Position numbers and translations under genes: made by a program
In this document: in pieces, positions 35,276 through 45,176 of the stretch
Layout: the number at the start of each line of letters is the position of its first letter
Numbering within the stretch: the stretch's first letter is position 1
From: Labilibacter sediminis
GTDB lineage: Bacteria > Bacteroidota > Bacteroidia > Bacteroidales > Marinilabiliaceae
Reading direction: 5' to 3'
Length of the DNA: 64,000 nucleotides
Assembly (NCBI RefSeq): GCF_005877885.1
Contig: NZ_VCHY01000012.1
Coordinates: forward strand, 86,791-150,790
The notes under the pieces: generated by a model
Database searches by the model: none
What the model was told of the DNA's origin: nothing
Seen by the model: the letters and a program-made list of their open reading frames with translations, nothing else

Positions 35276-36409
35276 TTAGAAAATTAAGCTACTTAAATAA
35301 TCTTGGTAATACTCATTTCCAATGACCTCCCAATTATAAATATTATCTACATGTTTTATCCTCTTAGTTCTTGATTCTTTTGAAATAAAATTATCTTCAT
35401 AAAACCGAATCGCATCAATCCATTGAATTTTATTCAATGGTGCACAGCTACCCAGCTCTTTACTTTCCAAAATGGTACATGGGCCAGCTTCTGGTGTTGC
35501 TACTACAGTTACTCCGTTTGCAAGTGCTTCTAAAATAACCATACCATATATTTCATATCGTGTTGGTAACACAAGGCATTGAATATATGGAAAAATATTT
35601 GCTATCTTATTATTTGCTATATTCTTATACCTGAGTACATCTTTAATCAATCCTTCATCTTTAATCATTTGATCCACCAAACTATTTTCCGGTCCACTCC
35701 CTACCAAAACCAATCCATAGCCTTCTTCCTTAAGTTCTTTCAATACTGACAACAAAAATGGTATATCTCTGCGCCTTTCTATTGCTCCTATGTAAAACAG
35801 AAGCTTCGGGTGAGTCCTTTTAAATACTTCAACCTCTTCAATTAGTTTTTTATCAAATTCTGATTTAACATGATTCAATCCAACAGCAAGCACATGAGCA
35901 TAATCGTATCCTTTCTTTTTTAAATAATCTGCAGCATCCTGAGTTTTAGCAATTTTAAGATCTGCATATTTATTTATTGTGTTGGCAAATAAACGGTCAT
36001 ATACAAATTGCATTAACTTAGCAATCTTTCCTGAAAAGTCACGATACATCCCTTGCCATAAAATAGTCTTTACACCATTTTTTTTTAACGCTTTGAATAA
36101 AAAAGGAAGCATCATTTGCGATTCATCTAGCAACTGAACAATGTTATACCCTCCATCACATAGTTGATTTTTAAGATCCGGGTAATACATGATCTCCTTA
36201 AAAACCCTCTTCCCTTTTAACGGTTTTATAATAACCTTGGCTCCCTCTTGTTCTTCAACTATAATTTCATCAACTAAATTTGAAAAACGTGCATAGATAT
36301 CAGTACTTACACCAAATTTAAGTACTGATTTAGCTAGACCTATTTCTTGTATATTATATGATCCAAACCTTAATTGGTTAGAGGCAGTTCGCACTAATGC
36401 CAGTTTCAT
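35276..36409 (-). CDS. Glycosyltransferase, GT4-like
   Basis: Cytoplasmic GT-B enzyme of 377 residues. The C-terminal donor domain is clear: LLFYIGAIERRRDIPFLLSVL, VLVGSGPEN and LPTRYEIYGMVILEALANG with the EX7E-like Glu pair. The N-terminal acceptor domain is divergent. Start overlaps the stop of the next upstream glycosyltransferase by 4 bp, so the two are translationally coupled. About 105 bp separate its stop from the radical-SAM start. Confidence 0.9.
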   Translation of the reverse strand: MKLALVRTASNQLRFGSYNIQEIGLAKSVLKFGVSTDIYARFSNLVDEIIVEEQEGAKVIIKPLKGKRVFKEIMYYPDLKNQLCDGGYNIVQLLDESQMMLPFLFKALKKNGVKTILWQGMYRDFSGKIAKLMQFVYDRLFANTINKYADLKIAKTQDAADYLKKKGYDYAHVLAVGLNHVKSEFDKKLIEEVEVFKRTHPKLLFYIGAIERRRDIPFLLSVLKELKEEGYGLVLVGSGPENSLVDQMIKDEGLIKDVLRYKNIANNKIANIFPYIQCLVLPTRYEIYGMVILEALANGVTVVATPEAGPCTILESKELGSCAPLNKIQWIDAIRFYEDNFISKESRTKRIKHVDNIYNWEVIGNEYYQDYLSSLIF

Positions 36410-37389
36410 GATTCTATATGTTTTATTATTTTGGAAGGTATCTCACCCCAAGTGTTTTTCGCTAAATATTTACCAATACATTTATCACTTACTTTATCAT
36501 TAAATTCTACTTGTTCCAAATCATTAAACGATTCATAACAAGTAACTATTGGTTGTAAATCCTCAAATGCACCGCCTTTAGGTCCAATAATTTTTTTATT
36601 AAAATTTAAACTATAGACCATAGCACCGGAACTAAGTACTGAATCCAACTTATATGTAAATAAGATAGCTTTTGTGGATCTTAACTCATGTTTCAATTCC
36701 TCATCTGTAAGAAATCTATTTAGATAAGAGATATTAGGAGTTAATTCAGCTTGAATTTCTTTTTCATATTCTTTGTCAGGACAGAAACCACAAATTAAAA
36801 TTTTCATCGCGCTAAATTTTGGCGACTCTTTCACGAATTCTAAAAATTGTGCAATATTTTTATACCTTGCGATTGTACCCCAAATAACAATATCCCATTT
36901 TTCTGGCAAAGGTTCGTATAACTCTGTTGAATATACGGGATGTGGCACATACCTAACTTTATTACTGGCCTTACCTCCATATTTTACTTTTACAAAATCC
37001 TTTCCCTCATTAGCATGGCAAATAATAATATCAGCACTCCTGGCAGCTACCCACATACAATATAAGGCCAGTTTACTCTTTACTCTGTGAGGTTTCTTAT
37101 TATGAATTACCCAGACAATTTTCTTTCGCAATAGTTTTAATGTTGTTATTGCAAAAAAAAATATTAATACCTGAAAAAAACCTTTCTGCTTGGTTATAAT
37201 TAAATCGACCCAATGTAGAATAAAACATTCAGCTTTCAGGTTAAAAAAAACACTAATGATTCCTAACTTTCCCTTGTTATTGAATACATTATGTGTTTTG
37301 TGAAAAGCATCCGAAAAGTCTCGAATATATGTATTCCCGGATTTATCTCGCTCTGGAGTATAAGTAGGATATATGTAGAATTTTTTCAT
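36406..37389 (-). CDS. Putative glycosyltransferase, GT-B fold
   Basis: 327 residues. An amphipathic or membrane-associated hydrophobic segment (about residues 72-92) is followed by VWVIHNKKPH and a C-terminal half with IVIWGTIARYKNIAQFLEF and KILICGFCPD, the typical start of a GT-B donor domain. No family-level assignment is secure. It is coupled by 4-bp overlaps to the genes on both sides (GT2 upstream, GT4 downstream). Confidence 0.75.
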   Translation of the reverse strand: MKKFYIYPTYTPERDKSGNTYIRDFSDAFHKTHNVFNNKGKLGIISVFFNLKAECFILHWVDLIITKQKGFFQVLIFFFAITTLKLLRKKIVWVIHNKKPHRVKSKLALYCMWVAARSADIIICHANEGKDFVKVKYGGKASNKVRYVPHPVYSTELYEPLPEKWDIVIWGTIARYKNIAQFLEFVKESPKFSAMKILICGFCPDKEYEKEIQAELTPNISYLNRFLTDEELKHELRSTKAILFTYKLDSVLSSGAMVYSLNFNKKIIGPKGGAFEDLQPIVTCYESFNDLEQVEFNDKVSDKCIGKYLAKNTWGEIPSKIIKHIES

Positions 37390-38327
37390 ATTCTTTGCAC
37401 CTTATACACATGATAATATTTTTTTATAAAATATTTGAACAACCCAAGCTTCTTATTCTTAATAAATTCATTTTCTAAATGATGCATTATATCACTACCT
37501 ATTACATCTTTAAAACTATTTAATCTAATTAAATACCAAAGATATAACCTTAAAGAAATAACAAATGATTTCAACTTTGATGTTGATTTAATATCTGTTA
37601 CTAACCAATCAGAGAATTCAATATCCGCATTCAGTTTACGTTGAACAATTAACGAATCCTTAGATATTCTTGAAATATTCACTCCGCTAGACCTCCAATG
37701 TACATTGGCACATTTTATTGTATGAACTCCGCCCCCCTTTGATAACTGATACCAAGTTGCATCATCTGAATTCCATGCCAAATCAAAATTTACGAATCCT
37801 CCATTATTCCAAAAAAATTCTTTCTCAAAAATATATTCCACAACAAAGCTTGATAGATTACCACTTATTTTCCCCTTTATAAATTCGGAAGGTGAAAGTT
37901 TTTCAGGAAACTCTTGTGCTTTATTGAGAAATTTATTGTCCTTATCAACTATCTTAACATCAAAATGGAACAATTTTATTTTATTATTAGCTAATAGTTC
38001 TTTGTAAAAAGCTTCAACACAGTTTTTCTCCATAATATCATCATCGGAAAAAAGCCAGATCCATTTTTCTCTTTCTGCAAGTTTTATACATCTATGCCAC
38101 TGGGCTACCAAACTTTCACCTCCAAGATTTTCCTTGAATTTTTTATAGGTATAGTCTATTCTACCTTTAAACCTTTCAACAACTTCTTCTAAATTAAATG
38201 GAGAATTATCATCCCCAATATATACCCGAAATCTTTTGTCTGTTTGCTCACTCAATGATTCTAAAGTTTCCTCTAAAAAATCTCTCTTATATGCAGGAAT
38301 AATAATGGCAAGTTCTTTATCTTTCAT
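37386..38327 (-). CDS. Glycosyltransferase, GT2 family
   Basis: GT-A inverting glycosyltransferase of 313 residues. The N-terminus LAIIIPAYKRDFLEETLESL and VYIGDDNSPF is typical of GT2, and WLFSDDD (near residue 95) is the metal-binding DxD. The C-terminal part is amphipathic with no TM helix. It overlaps the following glycosyltransferase by 4 bp. Acceptor and donor unknown. Confidence 0.93.
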   Translation of the reverse strand: MKDKELAIIIPAYKRDFLEETLESLSEQTDKRFRVYIGDDNSPFNLEEVVERFKGRIDYTYKKFKENLGGESLVAQWHRCIKLAEREKWIWLFSDDDIMEKNCVEAFYKELLANNKIKLFHFDVKIVDKDNKFLNKAQEFPEKLSPSEFIKGKISGNLSSFVVEYIFEKEFFWNNGGFVNFDLAWNSDDATWYQLSKGGGVHTIKCANVHWRSSGVNISRISKDSLIVQRKLNADIEFSDWLVTDIKSTSKLKSFVISLRLYLWYLIRLNSFKDVIGSDIMHHLENEFIKNKKLGLFKYFIKKYYHVYKVQRI

Positions 38328-38355
38328 TTAATATACTTTTAGGCGTATTAAATTT

Positions 38356-39054
38356 TTAATCCTTATAAGCAACCTTATCATCGTCAACATCTCTCCAAAC
38401 ATTCTCAACTCTAACTTTTAGTGGGCTACCCGCCATTACAGTATGCGTTGGATTAGATGAATAATCCTTATTCAAGATAGAACCTGCACCAAAAATTGTA
38501 TAATCAGGAGTTTTGGTTCCCTTTAGTACCATAGCCCTCGTAGGCAACCAATTATTCCTCCCTATAACTACCGGAGCATAAGGTTTACCTTTTAATTTTC
38601 CTTCCTTATCCTTTAATTTATGAAACGAGGTATCCATAATAATTACTTCCCATGCTAATCTAACATTTTCTTTAAAAGTAATGGAACAATAGGATGCCAA
38701 CTTTAAAGCAGCTGTACACTTAAAATTTTCCCCAAAATCTATATTACCTGTTTTACCAATTGATATAGAAGAATTATTGCCAATTTCACATTTCCCCTTA
38801 AATGTAACATTACCCCCATGATTTTCCCAAACACTACCACCTTTGGGATATAAGGATACTGTATTAACACCTAATTTTATCAAACCAGGTTTAATATTTT
38901 TAGATACAATCTTAACTTTTCCCTTACATTTAAGCAATCGCACCTTATATAAAAACACAGGAAGCTTTATGGCTTGTTTTAATGGAAGATATTTAAAATT
39001 AAAATATATAGTCTTTAACCAGCTAACTGTACATACTGTTCTTATTTTTGACAT
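38356..39054 (-). CDS. Left-handed beta-helix acyltransferase
   Basis: 232-residue protein with hexapeptide-repeat character in its C-terminal two-thirds (VTFKGKCEIGNNSSISIGKTGNIDFGENF), followed by IMDTSFH and the VIGRNNWLPTRAMVLKGTKTPDYTIFGAGSIL coil. It resembles the acetyltransferases that decorate polysaccharide repeat units with O-acetyl groups. The N-terminal 60 residues are basic and not assignable. Placed between wzy and the GT2 gene. Confidence 0.82.
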   Translation of the reverse strand: MSKIRTVCTVSWLKTIYFNFKYLPLKQAIKLPVFLYKVRLLKCKGKVKIVSKNIKPGLIKLGVNTVSLYPKGGSVWENHGGNVTFKGKCEIGNNSSISIGKTGNIDFGENFKCTAALKLASYCSITFKENVRLAWEVIIMDTSFHKLKDKEGKLKGKPYAPVVIGRNNWLPTRAMVLKGTKTPDYTIFGAGSILNKDYSSNPTHTVMAGSPLKVRVENVWRDVDDDKVAYKD

Positions 39055-39067
39055 CTTTTTTTAAATT

Positions 39068-40333
39068 TTATGACTTACTTAAAGTAATCTTTCTGAAATT
39101 AACTCTAAAGAAAAGGTAAACAGTTAACAATCCAATAAGGCGAACAAAGTTATCGTGACCTGCTTTGGTAAAACCAAAAAGAGAACCAATACATATTTGA
39201 TAATAATAAACAACCCATATTAGGCGATAGAACGGTGTAGTAGCTGTAATTTTTATATATTTCTTTCCCAAAAGAAAAAGTATTAAAATCGACAAAACAG
39301 CACCGATAACACCTAGTTCTATATAAAAGTCAATGGGAAGTGTTTTAAAATAGTGTATATAAACTCCAACCTTACTGGAATAATAAGACCAAGCTTCGTA
39401 CTTTGTTGTAAAACTTTGTAAACTATTTCCCGTAAAAAGCTTATAAAAATCAGGAAACATCCGCTCTCCAAGTAATGGGTCCTTTAAATTTGCAAAAAAA
39501 TGGATATTTGCATTAATAAATGATTCTCCAAAGTATTGAGCAATAATTTTAAATATAATATCTCCTTCTCCAAATCTATCGCTTGTAATTACAATCGAAA
39601 TAAAAAGTAATAAGCTAACAAAAAATACAAACCCAATCTTTACAACATTCAATAGTTTCGCACTAATAAACTTTCTGAAAATTAACACAATAACAAAAGC
39701 ATCTATAAATCTAAAGAATAGCATTCCTCTTGAAGCGCCACCTACACCGTAAATTATCGAAGGAATAAAAGCTGATATGAAAAGTAATGAGGAAAAAAAA
39801 ATGTTTTTCTTAATAAAGCAAATATAATATCCCCAATATAACATTAAAGGTATTTGGATGATCGAATACAAATGGTATAACTTATAAACCTTTCCTGAAA
39901 ACAATGCTTCCCCAGACTTAGCATCTGTATACAAAACTCCAAATCCTGATGCAATACCGCCCAGAACAGGTTTTACCATTAACAATAAAAGTAGAAAAGC
40001 CAAAGCAATCCCTGCAATACTAAGATATTTAACTTTTACAAAGCTAGGTAATTCAACACGTTCTATCTTCTGTTCTCTAAAATTAACAATTGGATAAAAA
40101 ACAAGCATTAAAGTTATCCATATCAGTAGAAATGGGAAAACCGTTAATTCGTTATAAAATAAATTCCCAGAGAAATCTAAATAAATCCCATTATACCAAG
40201 TATAAACAGAACAAACCGCATTAAATGTAATAAAGCCTAATAAGAATGCTCGTAATGTAATTCCTTTATCCTTTACTAAAAGGATAACAAAAGGTATCAA
40301 ATACAAACACAAATTAAATAATAGAATACTCAT
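39068..40333 (-). CDS. wzy: Wzy-type oligosaccharide repeat-unit polymerase
   Basis: Polytopic inner-membrane protein of 421 residues with about 11-12 predicted TM helices and no soluble domain. Such proteins next to wzx polymerise lipid-linked repeat units at the periplasmic face. A larger periplasmic loop near residues 285-345 (GERMFPDFYKLFTGNSLQSF region) matches the loop typical of Wzy polymerases. Sequence conservation in this family is very low, so the call rests on topology and context. Confidence 0.8.
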   Translation of the reverse strand: MSILLFNLCLYLIPFVILLVKDKGITLRAFLLGFITFNAVCSVYTWYNGIYLDFSGNLFYNELTVFPFLLIWITLMLVFYPIVNFREQKIERVELPSFVKVKYLSIAGIALAFLLLLLMVKPVLGGIASGFGVLYTDAKSGEALFSGKVYKLYHLYSIIQIPLMLYWGYYICFIKKNIFFSSLLFISAFIPSIIYGVGGASRGMLFFRFIDAFVIVLIFRKFISAKLLNVVKIGFVFFVSLLLFISIVITSDRFGEGDIIFKIIAQYFGESFINANIHFFANLKDPLLGERMFPDFYKLFTGNSLQSFTTKYEAWSYYSSKVGVYIHYFKTLPIDFYIELGVIGAVLSILILFLLGKKYIKITATTPFYRLIWVVYYYQICIGSLFGFTKAGHDNFVRLIGLLTVYLFFRVNFRKITLSKS

Positions 40334-40372
40334 TTAATGAAGAACTGATATGAAAAGAAGTATAATGATTAA

Positions 40373-41890
40373 TTACCTGAATAAATTACGATTAACCAAA
40401 GCATTAAGCTGGAGCCTACCCTTTCCTTCAATCTTGTTAGTAACAACCAATAAAAATCCAAATACACCGATCCAAACAAAGAACCTAGCCAACATATCTA
40501 AATAGATACTATTGATTCTAAATTTCACCATATTTAAAAATAACAATGGCACAATGCCACAGAATAATGGTATTATGAAGGAAATAAAAATAGCTTTCGA
40601 ATCTAACTGAAGGATTTTCCTATTGAAATAAATGTAATAAAAACTCATCTGTATCAATATATATAAGCCATAACCAATTATAGCCGAACCCACGCCAAAA
40701 ACATCACAAAGCAAGGCATTAACAATTAATGATAAAACACAAGAAATTCCCGAACTTATTATTAAAATCTTTGTTCTACCCGTTGCCAAAACTAAACTTG
40801 ATACAGGAGAATTATGTAAATAAGCTACTATTGTAAAAATCCATATAACCAACCAGTCACTTAAATTGATATATTCATCTCCCACATATATCCGGAGAAT
40901 TGCTTGCGAATTAATAACGATAGGAAAACACAACAGAACGCATATTACTGTTGTATAAAAAGTGGCTGTCTGGGCAAAATTAGACATCTCTTTTGGGTTG
41001 TTATTTAAAACAATTTTTGAACTAATTGGTAAGAAAATCTTTATCAACATACCTCCTATGGAAATAATAAACAAAGTAATCGTTTCCATAATTCTAAATT
41101 CAGTAACGATGCCAATTCCTTCTGTTCCAAATAGGCTTAGAATAACAGGCCTCATTTTTGTTGCAGTCATCGAAAAAACACCTATTGCAATTATGGCCAA
41201 ACTGTATTTTAAAACAGGCTGAAACAAGTTCCATTTAAACGCAGGCATATAATTTTTAATTAGCTTATCTTTTTTAACAATATAAGCTAAAGGAATAATC
41301 TGTATACTATTTATAATAGAAAACCACCAAAAATAGGTAACAATTCCAACATTAAAATAAACAGTTATATAGACAAGTAATAGTGACAATAAACTACGTA
41401 CAATCATCACTTGTTGAACAATTGCTATTTTATGATTTGCAACTAATAATTGATTAAATACAGAAGCCCCCCAGTTAACAATTGCAAGAAATGATAAAAT
41501 AAATAACATTTCTTGCATGGCTTCAACTTGACAATCTTCAAGATCAAAATATTTTATTCCATAAAATGCAATAAACAACAAGACAATAGCATTTATAATG
41601 CCTATTATTCCATAAAAACTAATTGTTGTTCTTGACACATAATCAAGGAGCTTATACTTTTTCTGTTCAATCCATACAGAAAAATACTTTACTGCACCAG
41701 TATTCATCCCAAGATCCAACAATTGTAAATAAGCATTTACAGAGATAGCTAGCGTTATAAGCCCAAAATCAACCTTCCCAAAATAACTAATTAGAAGAGG
41801 TACTGTTATCAGTTTACTACCTGCATCTATTAATTTAGAAATTAATCCCCAGCTAAAGGATTTTAAAACATACCTGAATTTTTCGTTCAT
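40373..41890 (-). CDS. wzx: Wzx-type repeat-unit flippase
   Basis: MOP-superfamily polysaccharide flippase of 505 residues with about 12-14 TM helices. The N-terminus LKSFSWGLISKLIDAGSKLITVPLLISYFG is the recognisable family start. It should translocate undecaprenyl-linked repeat units across the inner membrane for Wzy. 39 bp upstream of wzy on the minus strand and 5 bp after the Fe-S protein gene. Confidence 0.92.
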   Translation of the reverse strand: MNEKFRYVLKSFSWGLISKLIDAGSKLITVPLLISYFGKVDFGLITLAISVNAYLQLLDLGMNTGAVKYFSVWIEQKKYKLLDYVSRTTISFYGIIGIINAIVLLFIAFYGIKYFDLEDCQVEAMQEMLFILSFLAIVNWGASVFNQLLVANHKIAIVQQVMIVRSLLSLLLVYITVYFNVGIVTYFWWFSIINSIQIIPLAYIVKKDKLIKNYMPAFKWNLFQPVLKYSLAIIAIGVFSMTATKMRPVILSLFGTEGIGIVTEFRIMETITLFIISIGGMLIKIFLPISSKIVLNNNPKEMSNFAQTATFYTTVICVLLCFPIVINSQAILRIYVGDEYINLSDWLVIWIFTIVAYLHNSPVSSLVLATGRTKILIISSGISCVLSLIVNALLCDVFGVGSAIIGYGLYILIQMSFYYIYFNRKILQLDSKAIFISFIIPLFCGIVPLLFLNMVKFRINSIYLDMLARFFVWIGVFGFLLVVTNKIEGKGRLQLNALVNRNLFR

Positions 41891-41895
41891 AGTAC

Positions 41896-43107
41896 TTAAG
41901 CTCCCTTTAACAAACGCTTAACAGAACCTAGAAACTCTCTTAAATACACATAAGCATTTGCTTTTCCTATATTAGAAATAATACCCATGTTCTTAAAGTT
42001 TACCAGTTTTCTTTTTACAATAATAAAAGCAATTATTCTAGCTGTAACATATATTCTCCTCTTATATTGGTAAGGTTGTATATCTTTCAGTTTTGAAACC
42101 TCTATCTCATTATGCTCTAAAGCCTTTGATTTTATCAATTCTCTCAATAATCTTTCTCCTTTAATAGTCCGTACCAAGGTAAGACTTTGCCCAGGCTTTT
42201 CTTTGAAATCCGGATATCCTCCCTTTGTTTCCCATGCATCTCCAACAGCAATATCGGCATGTAATCCAATTCCATCTGGACATATTTTACATCTAAAATG
42301 AACTGTTCTCCCAAGTATTTTACCCCAAGAATCATTGTATCCCATTTTATACTTCATACCTTTGGCATCATCAAAGGTAAAATATCCAGGCCACCCATCC
42401 CCTCTATATCTTAGGTTTTTAATTGGTGCTTCCCCATTTAATTTTTCGATTACATTTTCCGTTCCCTTAAATGAAGGAATACCTGCGCACACAATCGCAA
42501 TGGTATACTTAATCTTATTTCTGTATTCAGGAAATTCTTTAACGAAATTATTTAATGCTGAAACATCACAAGGTTTTCCTACAAATGCAAAAGTATCTTT
42601 TGAGCCCGACAATATTTTCTTCATATCATCAAAAACAAATGCAGGAGCATATCTCGATGAGGCATTACTTACAATATTCTCCCTTGTTCTGCTTACCTTC
42701 AGTTCATTTCTTGTATAATCATCAGTTGCACATCCTACTTGCAGTACAGCATCTACTTTTTTTGTCTCTATTAAAGAAATACATATTTGAGTAATCGTAC
42801 CCCCTGAAGATCCTAATTGTCTTATTTCTTTATCCTTAGAGAATGTTGAATAATTGCCTAAAATTTCACCCCAAACCCGATCTTTTCTTCCAAAACTTTT
42901 TTCATTACTTACATTAATACCAGGGCATATCTTATAGATTACTTTTTCATCAGCCTTATTTATTTCCTTGTTTATTTTATGGGGATGAATAAAACCATCA
43001 TTTCCAATTTCCATCTTTATAGATTCTTTTCCACAAATGGCCTTACACATTCCACAGCCTAAACAAAGTTTAGCTTTATCAATTGAAGTAATAATCGACT
43101 TTCCCAT
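41896..43107 (-). CDS. Fe-S protein of the F420-hydrogenase/dehydrogenase beta-subunit (FrhB/FdhB) family
   Basis: 403-residue protein with an N-terminal 4Fe-4S motif CLGCGMCKAIC (Cys15, 18, 21, 25) and the FrhB/FdhB N- and C-terminal domains (VGCATDDY..., FVGKPCDVSALNNF, FRCKICPDGIGLHADIAVGDAW). The family binds FAD and passes electrons to or from F420 or other carriers. This organism group is not known for F420, so the partner is unclear. The gene sits between a pyruvyltransferase and wzx, a recurring pairing in Bacteroidota and Firmicutes polysaccharide loci (recalled, not checked). Confidence 0.88.
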   Translation of the reverse strand: MGKSIITSIDKAKLCLGCGMCKAICGKESIKMEIGNDGFIHPHKINKEINKADEKVIYKICPGINVSNEKSFGRKDRVWGEILGNYSTFSKDKEIRQLGSSGGTITQICISLIETKKVDAVLQVGCATDDYTRNELKVSRTRENIVSNASSRYAPAFVFDDMKKILSGSKDTFAFVGKPCDVSALNNFVKEFPEYRNKIKYTIAIVCAGIPSFKGTENVIEKLNGEAPIKNLRYRGDGWPGYFTFDDAKGMKYKMGYNDSWGKILGRTVHFRCKICPDGIGLHADIAVGDAWETKGGYPDFKEKPGQSLTLVRTIKGERLLRELIKSKALEHNEIEVSKLKDIQPYQYKRRIYVTARIIAFIIVKRKLVNFKNMGIISNIGKANAYVYLREFLGSVKRLLKGA

Positions 43108-43110
43108 AAA

Positions 43111-44298
43111 TTAGCTTAATACAAAATCTTTTAACTTTTCTTTAAGGTTATTCAGTCTTGGGGTAATTATTTCAATGTGCGACTCTTGAATCCTTTCTTT
43201 TAGCTCCTTTCGCTTATTAAATGCATCAACAATATCATTAAATACCTTTTGAGTATCATCATTGACACAATCCCCCAACCAATCATATTGTAATGTATTT
43301 ACAAACAACCCATTAAACTTGCGACTATATGCCATAGGGCAAACGGGTACACCTGCAGAAAAAGCAGCAATTGTAGAATGCATACGTGCACCTGTAAAGA
43401 AATTTAATCCTGCAATATATGATTTTGCCTCAATAGGAGATTTAAATCTTGGAGCTAATATTGTTGAATTATATTCTTTATTTAATAACTCACATACCGT
43501 AAAATCATTTTCCACATGTTCATATTCTGGTACTACATGCCCTACAAGATGAACCACACAATTTTCTTCATTAATAAAATACTCAATCGTATTTCTAATT
43601 AACTTCTGGTAATTTGATGTCAAATTGAACTGATTATTTTTAGTATATCCACCATTCCATAATAAACCAGAAACATTAATACCGATATGTGTTTTCCCTT
43701 CTTTAAACTTATAAGCTTTAAAAGGAAGGTAAAATGCAACATCTATAGATTCATCAAGCTTATCTCTCCTTATAAACTTATTAGCATAGTTATAACTTAA
43801 TTGATCTCTTCCAAAAACGTAGGTGAAACTTTTCAATATATCAAAAGCCTTCTTCTCAATTTTTTTATCCTTAAATGGTCCTATTGTTTGGGGCAACAAT
43901 AACTGTTTTTTTCTAAGCACTTTAAATAACCGCTTAGAATTATACATTCTATAAAACCTTGCAAGTCCATAAATATCAGCATAGCTATCTCCTGCTCCAA
44001 TATCTACAATATAATCAAACCCTAACAATTTATGAGGTTTATACTTTTTGTATTGAAAAAGCATCTTTAATAGTGATTTAACTCTGAAATAATCTAGACC
44101 TTCTAGTGTTTCAAACTCATATTCGTTATCTCCTAAAAGAACTTTATCCCTACGCGTAAATTTACACCCTACAAAAGTAACACTAAGATCTTTTAATTTT
44201 AAAGCATCTTCAATAAGAGCTAATGATGAATACGCTAATGCAGAAACTCCTAAATTAGTGTTATATGGATCTGCCCATAAAATGGCTATTTTTTTCAT
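43111..44298 (-). CDS. Polysaccharide pyruvyltransferase family protein
   Basis: 395 residues, PF04230-like: adds a ketal-linked pyruvate from phosphoenolpyruvate to a sugar, giving the polymer an acidic group. The family pattern is visible in IAILWADPYNTNLGVSALAYSSL, LLLPQTIGPFKDKK, FGRDQLSYNYANKF, IGINVSGLLWNGG and FTGARMHSTIAAFSAGVPV. A two-domain GT-B-like fold is expected. It is 3 bp upstream of the Fe-S protein gene. A second, diverged family member lies at 52.4-53.5 kb. Confidence 0.9.
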   Translation of the reverse strand: MKKIAILWADPYNTNLGVSALAYSSLALIEDALKLKDLSVTFVGCKFTRRDKVLLGDNEYEFETLEGLDYFRVKSLLKMLFQYKKYKPHKLLGFDYIVDIGAGDSYADIYGLARFYRMYNSKRLFKVLRKKQLLLPQTIGPFKDKKIEKKAFDILKSFTYVFGRDQLSYNYANKFIRRDKLDESIDVAFYLPFKAYKFKEGKTHIGINVSGLLWNGGYTKNNQFNLTSNYQKLIRNTIEYFINEENCVVHLVGHVVPEYEHVENDFTVCELLNKEYNSTILAPRFKSPIEAKSYIAGLNFFTGARMHSTIAAFSAGVPVCPMAYSRKFNGLFVNTLQYDWLGDCVNDDTQKVFNDIVDAFNKRKELKERIQESHIEIITPRLNNLKEKLKDFVLS

Positions 44299-44337
44299 AT
44301 TTCTTATGCTTATTCGTTTTTACTAAAAAACTGACTT

Positions 44338-45087
44338 TTAATAAAATGGCAGATATTTGCCTTTAAATTTATAAATTAAATTCTTATTTCTATCCCCAAT
44401 TATATGGGCAGGTATACCTCCATAAAGTTTAAATGGTTCTAAATCTTTAGTAACTACAGAACCTGCACCAACAACAGCTCCTTCTCCTATTTTTATACCT
44501 GGTAAAACAGTCACATTTGGCCCTAACCAAGCTCTCTTTTCAATAATAATAGATCCCCCTTGACCTTCTGTCGAAAAATTCGGATCATTATAATCGTGCT
44601 GAAGTGTCCATAAACTTACATTTGAACTAAAATTTACATGCTCTCCTATTATAATCCCATGCCTAGCATCTAAAATAGAATTATCTCCTATAATAGCACC
44701 CTCTCCTATATGCAAATTATTAGGACTTCTAATTTCAGCTCCCCCATATAATACACTATTAGAATCCATTTTCACTTTAAATACAATTTTATAAAGAACA
44801 TTTCTTACATGATGAGACGGAATTCTTCCCACTTTTAATAGCTTATATCTATAGTAACCATTTAAATACCTTACTATAGTATTTTTAATTCTTTGTTTAT
44901 TATTTTCCGTTGTTGTATTATCTTTTTTTACCTTCTCATCTATGTTTGATATAGACATATTATCTCTATTTGTTTTATAAATTGTAAATACAAAGCATAA
45001 CAACAAGCTAACACATTGATATATTGAAAAAATAATAAGTGCTAGCACCATTATTATAGATGAAAATATTTTTATAGCTTCAATCAT
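44338..45087 (-). CDS. Membrane-anchored hexapeptide acyltransferase
   Basis: 249 residues: an N-terminal TM helix (about residues 8-38), a charged linker, then a left-handed beta-helix of the serine acetyltransferase/maltose-O-acetyltransferase type (IGEGAIIGDNSILDARHG, IGEHVNFSSNVSLW, IIIEKRAWLGPNVTVLPG, IGEGAVVGAGSVVTKDLEPF). It should O-acetylate a sugar, anchored at the membrane. Closely spaced with the pyruvyltransferase and preceded by a hairpin after wzz. Confidence 0.88.
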   Translation of the reverse strand: MIEAIKIFSSIIMVLALIIFSIYQCVSLLLCFVFTIYKTNRDNMSISNIDEKVKKDNTTTENNKQRIKNTIVRYLNGYYRYKLLKVGRIPSHHVRNVLYKIVFKVKMDSNSVLYGGAEIRSPNNLHIGEGAIIGDNSILDARHGIIIGEHVNFSSNVSLWTLQHDYNDPNFSTEGQGGSIIIEKRAWLGPNVTVLPGIKIGEGAVVGAGSVVTKDLEPFKLYGGIPAHIIGDRNKNLIYKFKGKYLPFY

Positions 45088-45139
45088 TTCAATACTTTTT
45101 GTTTTCTAAATGTTATAGAGTAATTATTACTAAAAATGT

Positions 45140-45176
45140 AGAATTCTACCTATTTATTAACAATAAGTAGAATTCT
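45140..45176 (-). terminator. Hairpin at the wzz stop codon, possible terminator or attenuator
   Basis: AGAATTCTAC and GTAGAATTCT pair perfectly over 10 bp across a 17-nt centre; one arm overlaps the wzz stop codon. On the minus strand a short T-run follows after ACA. It may reduce transcription from the export genes (wza-ugd-wzz) into the assembly genes downstream. Confidence 0.5.
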
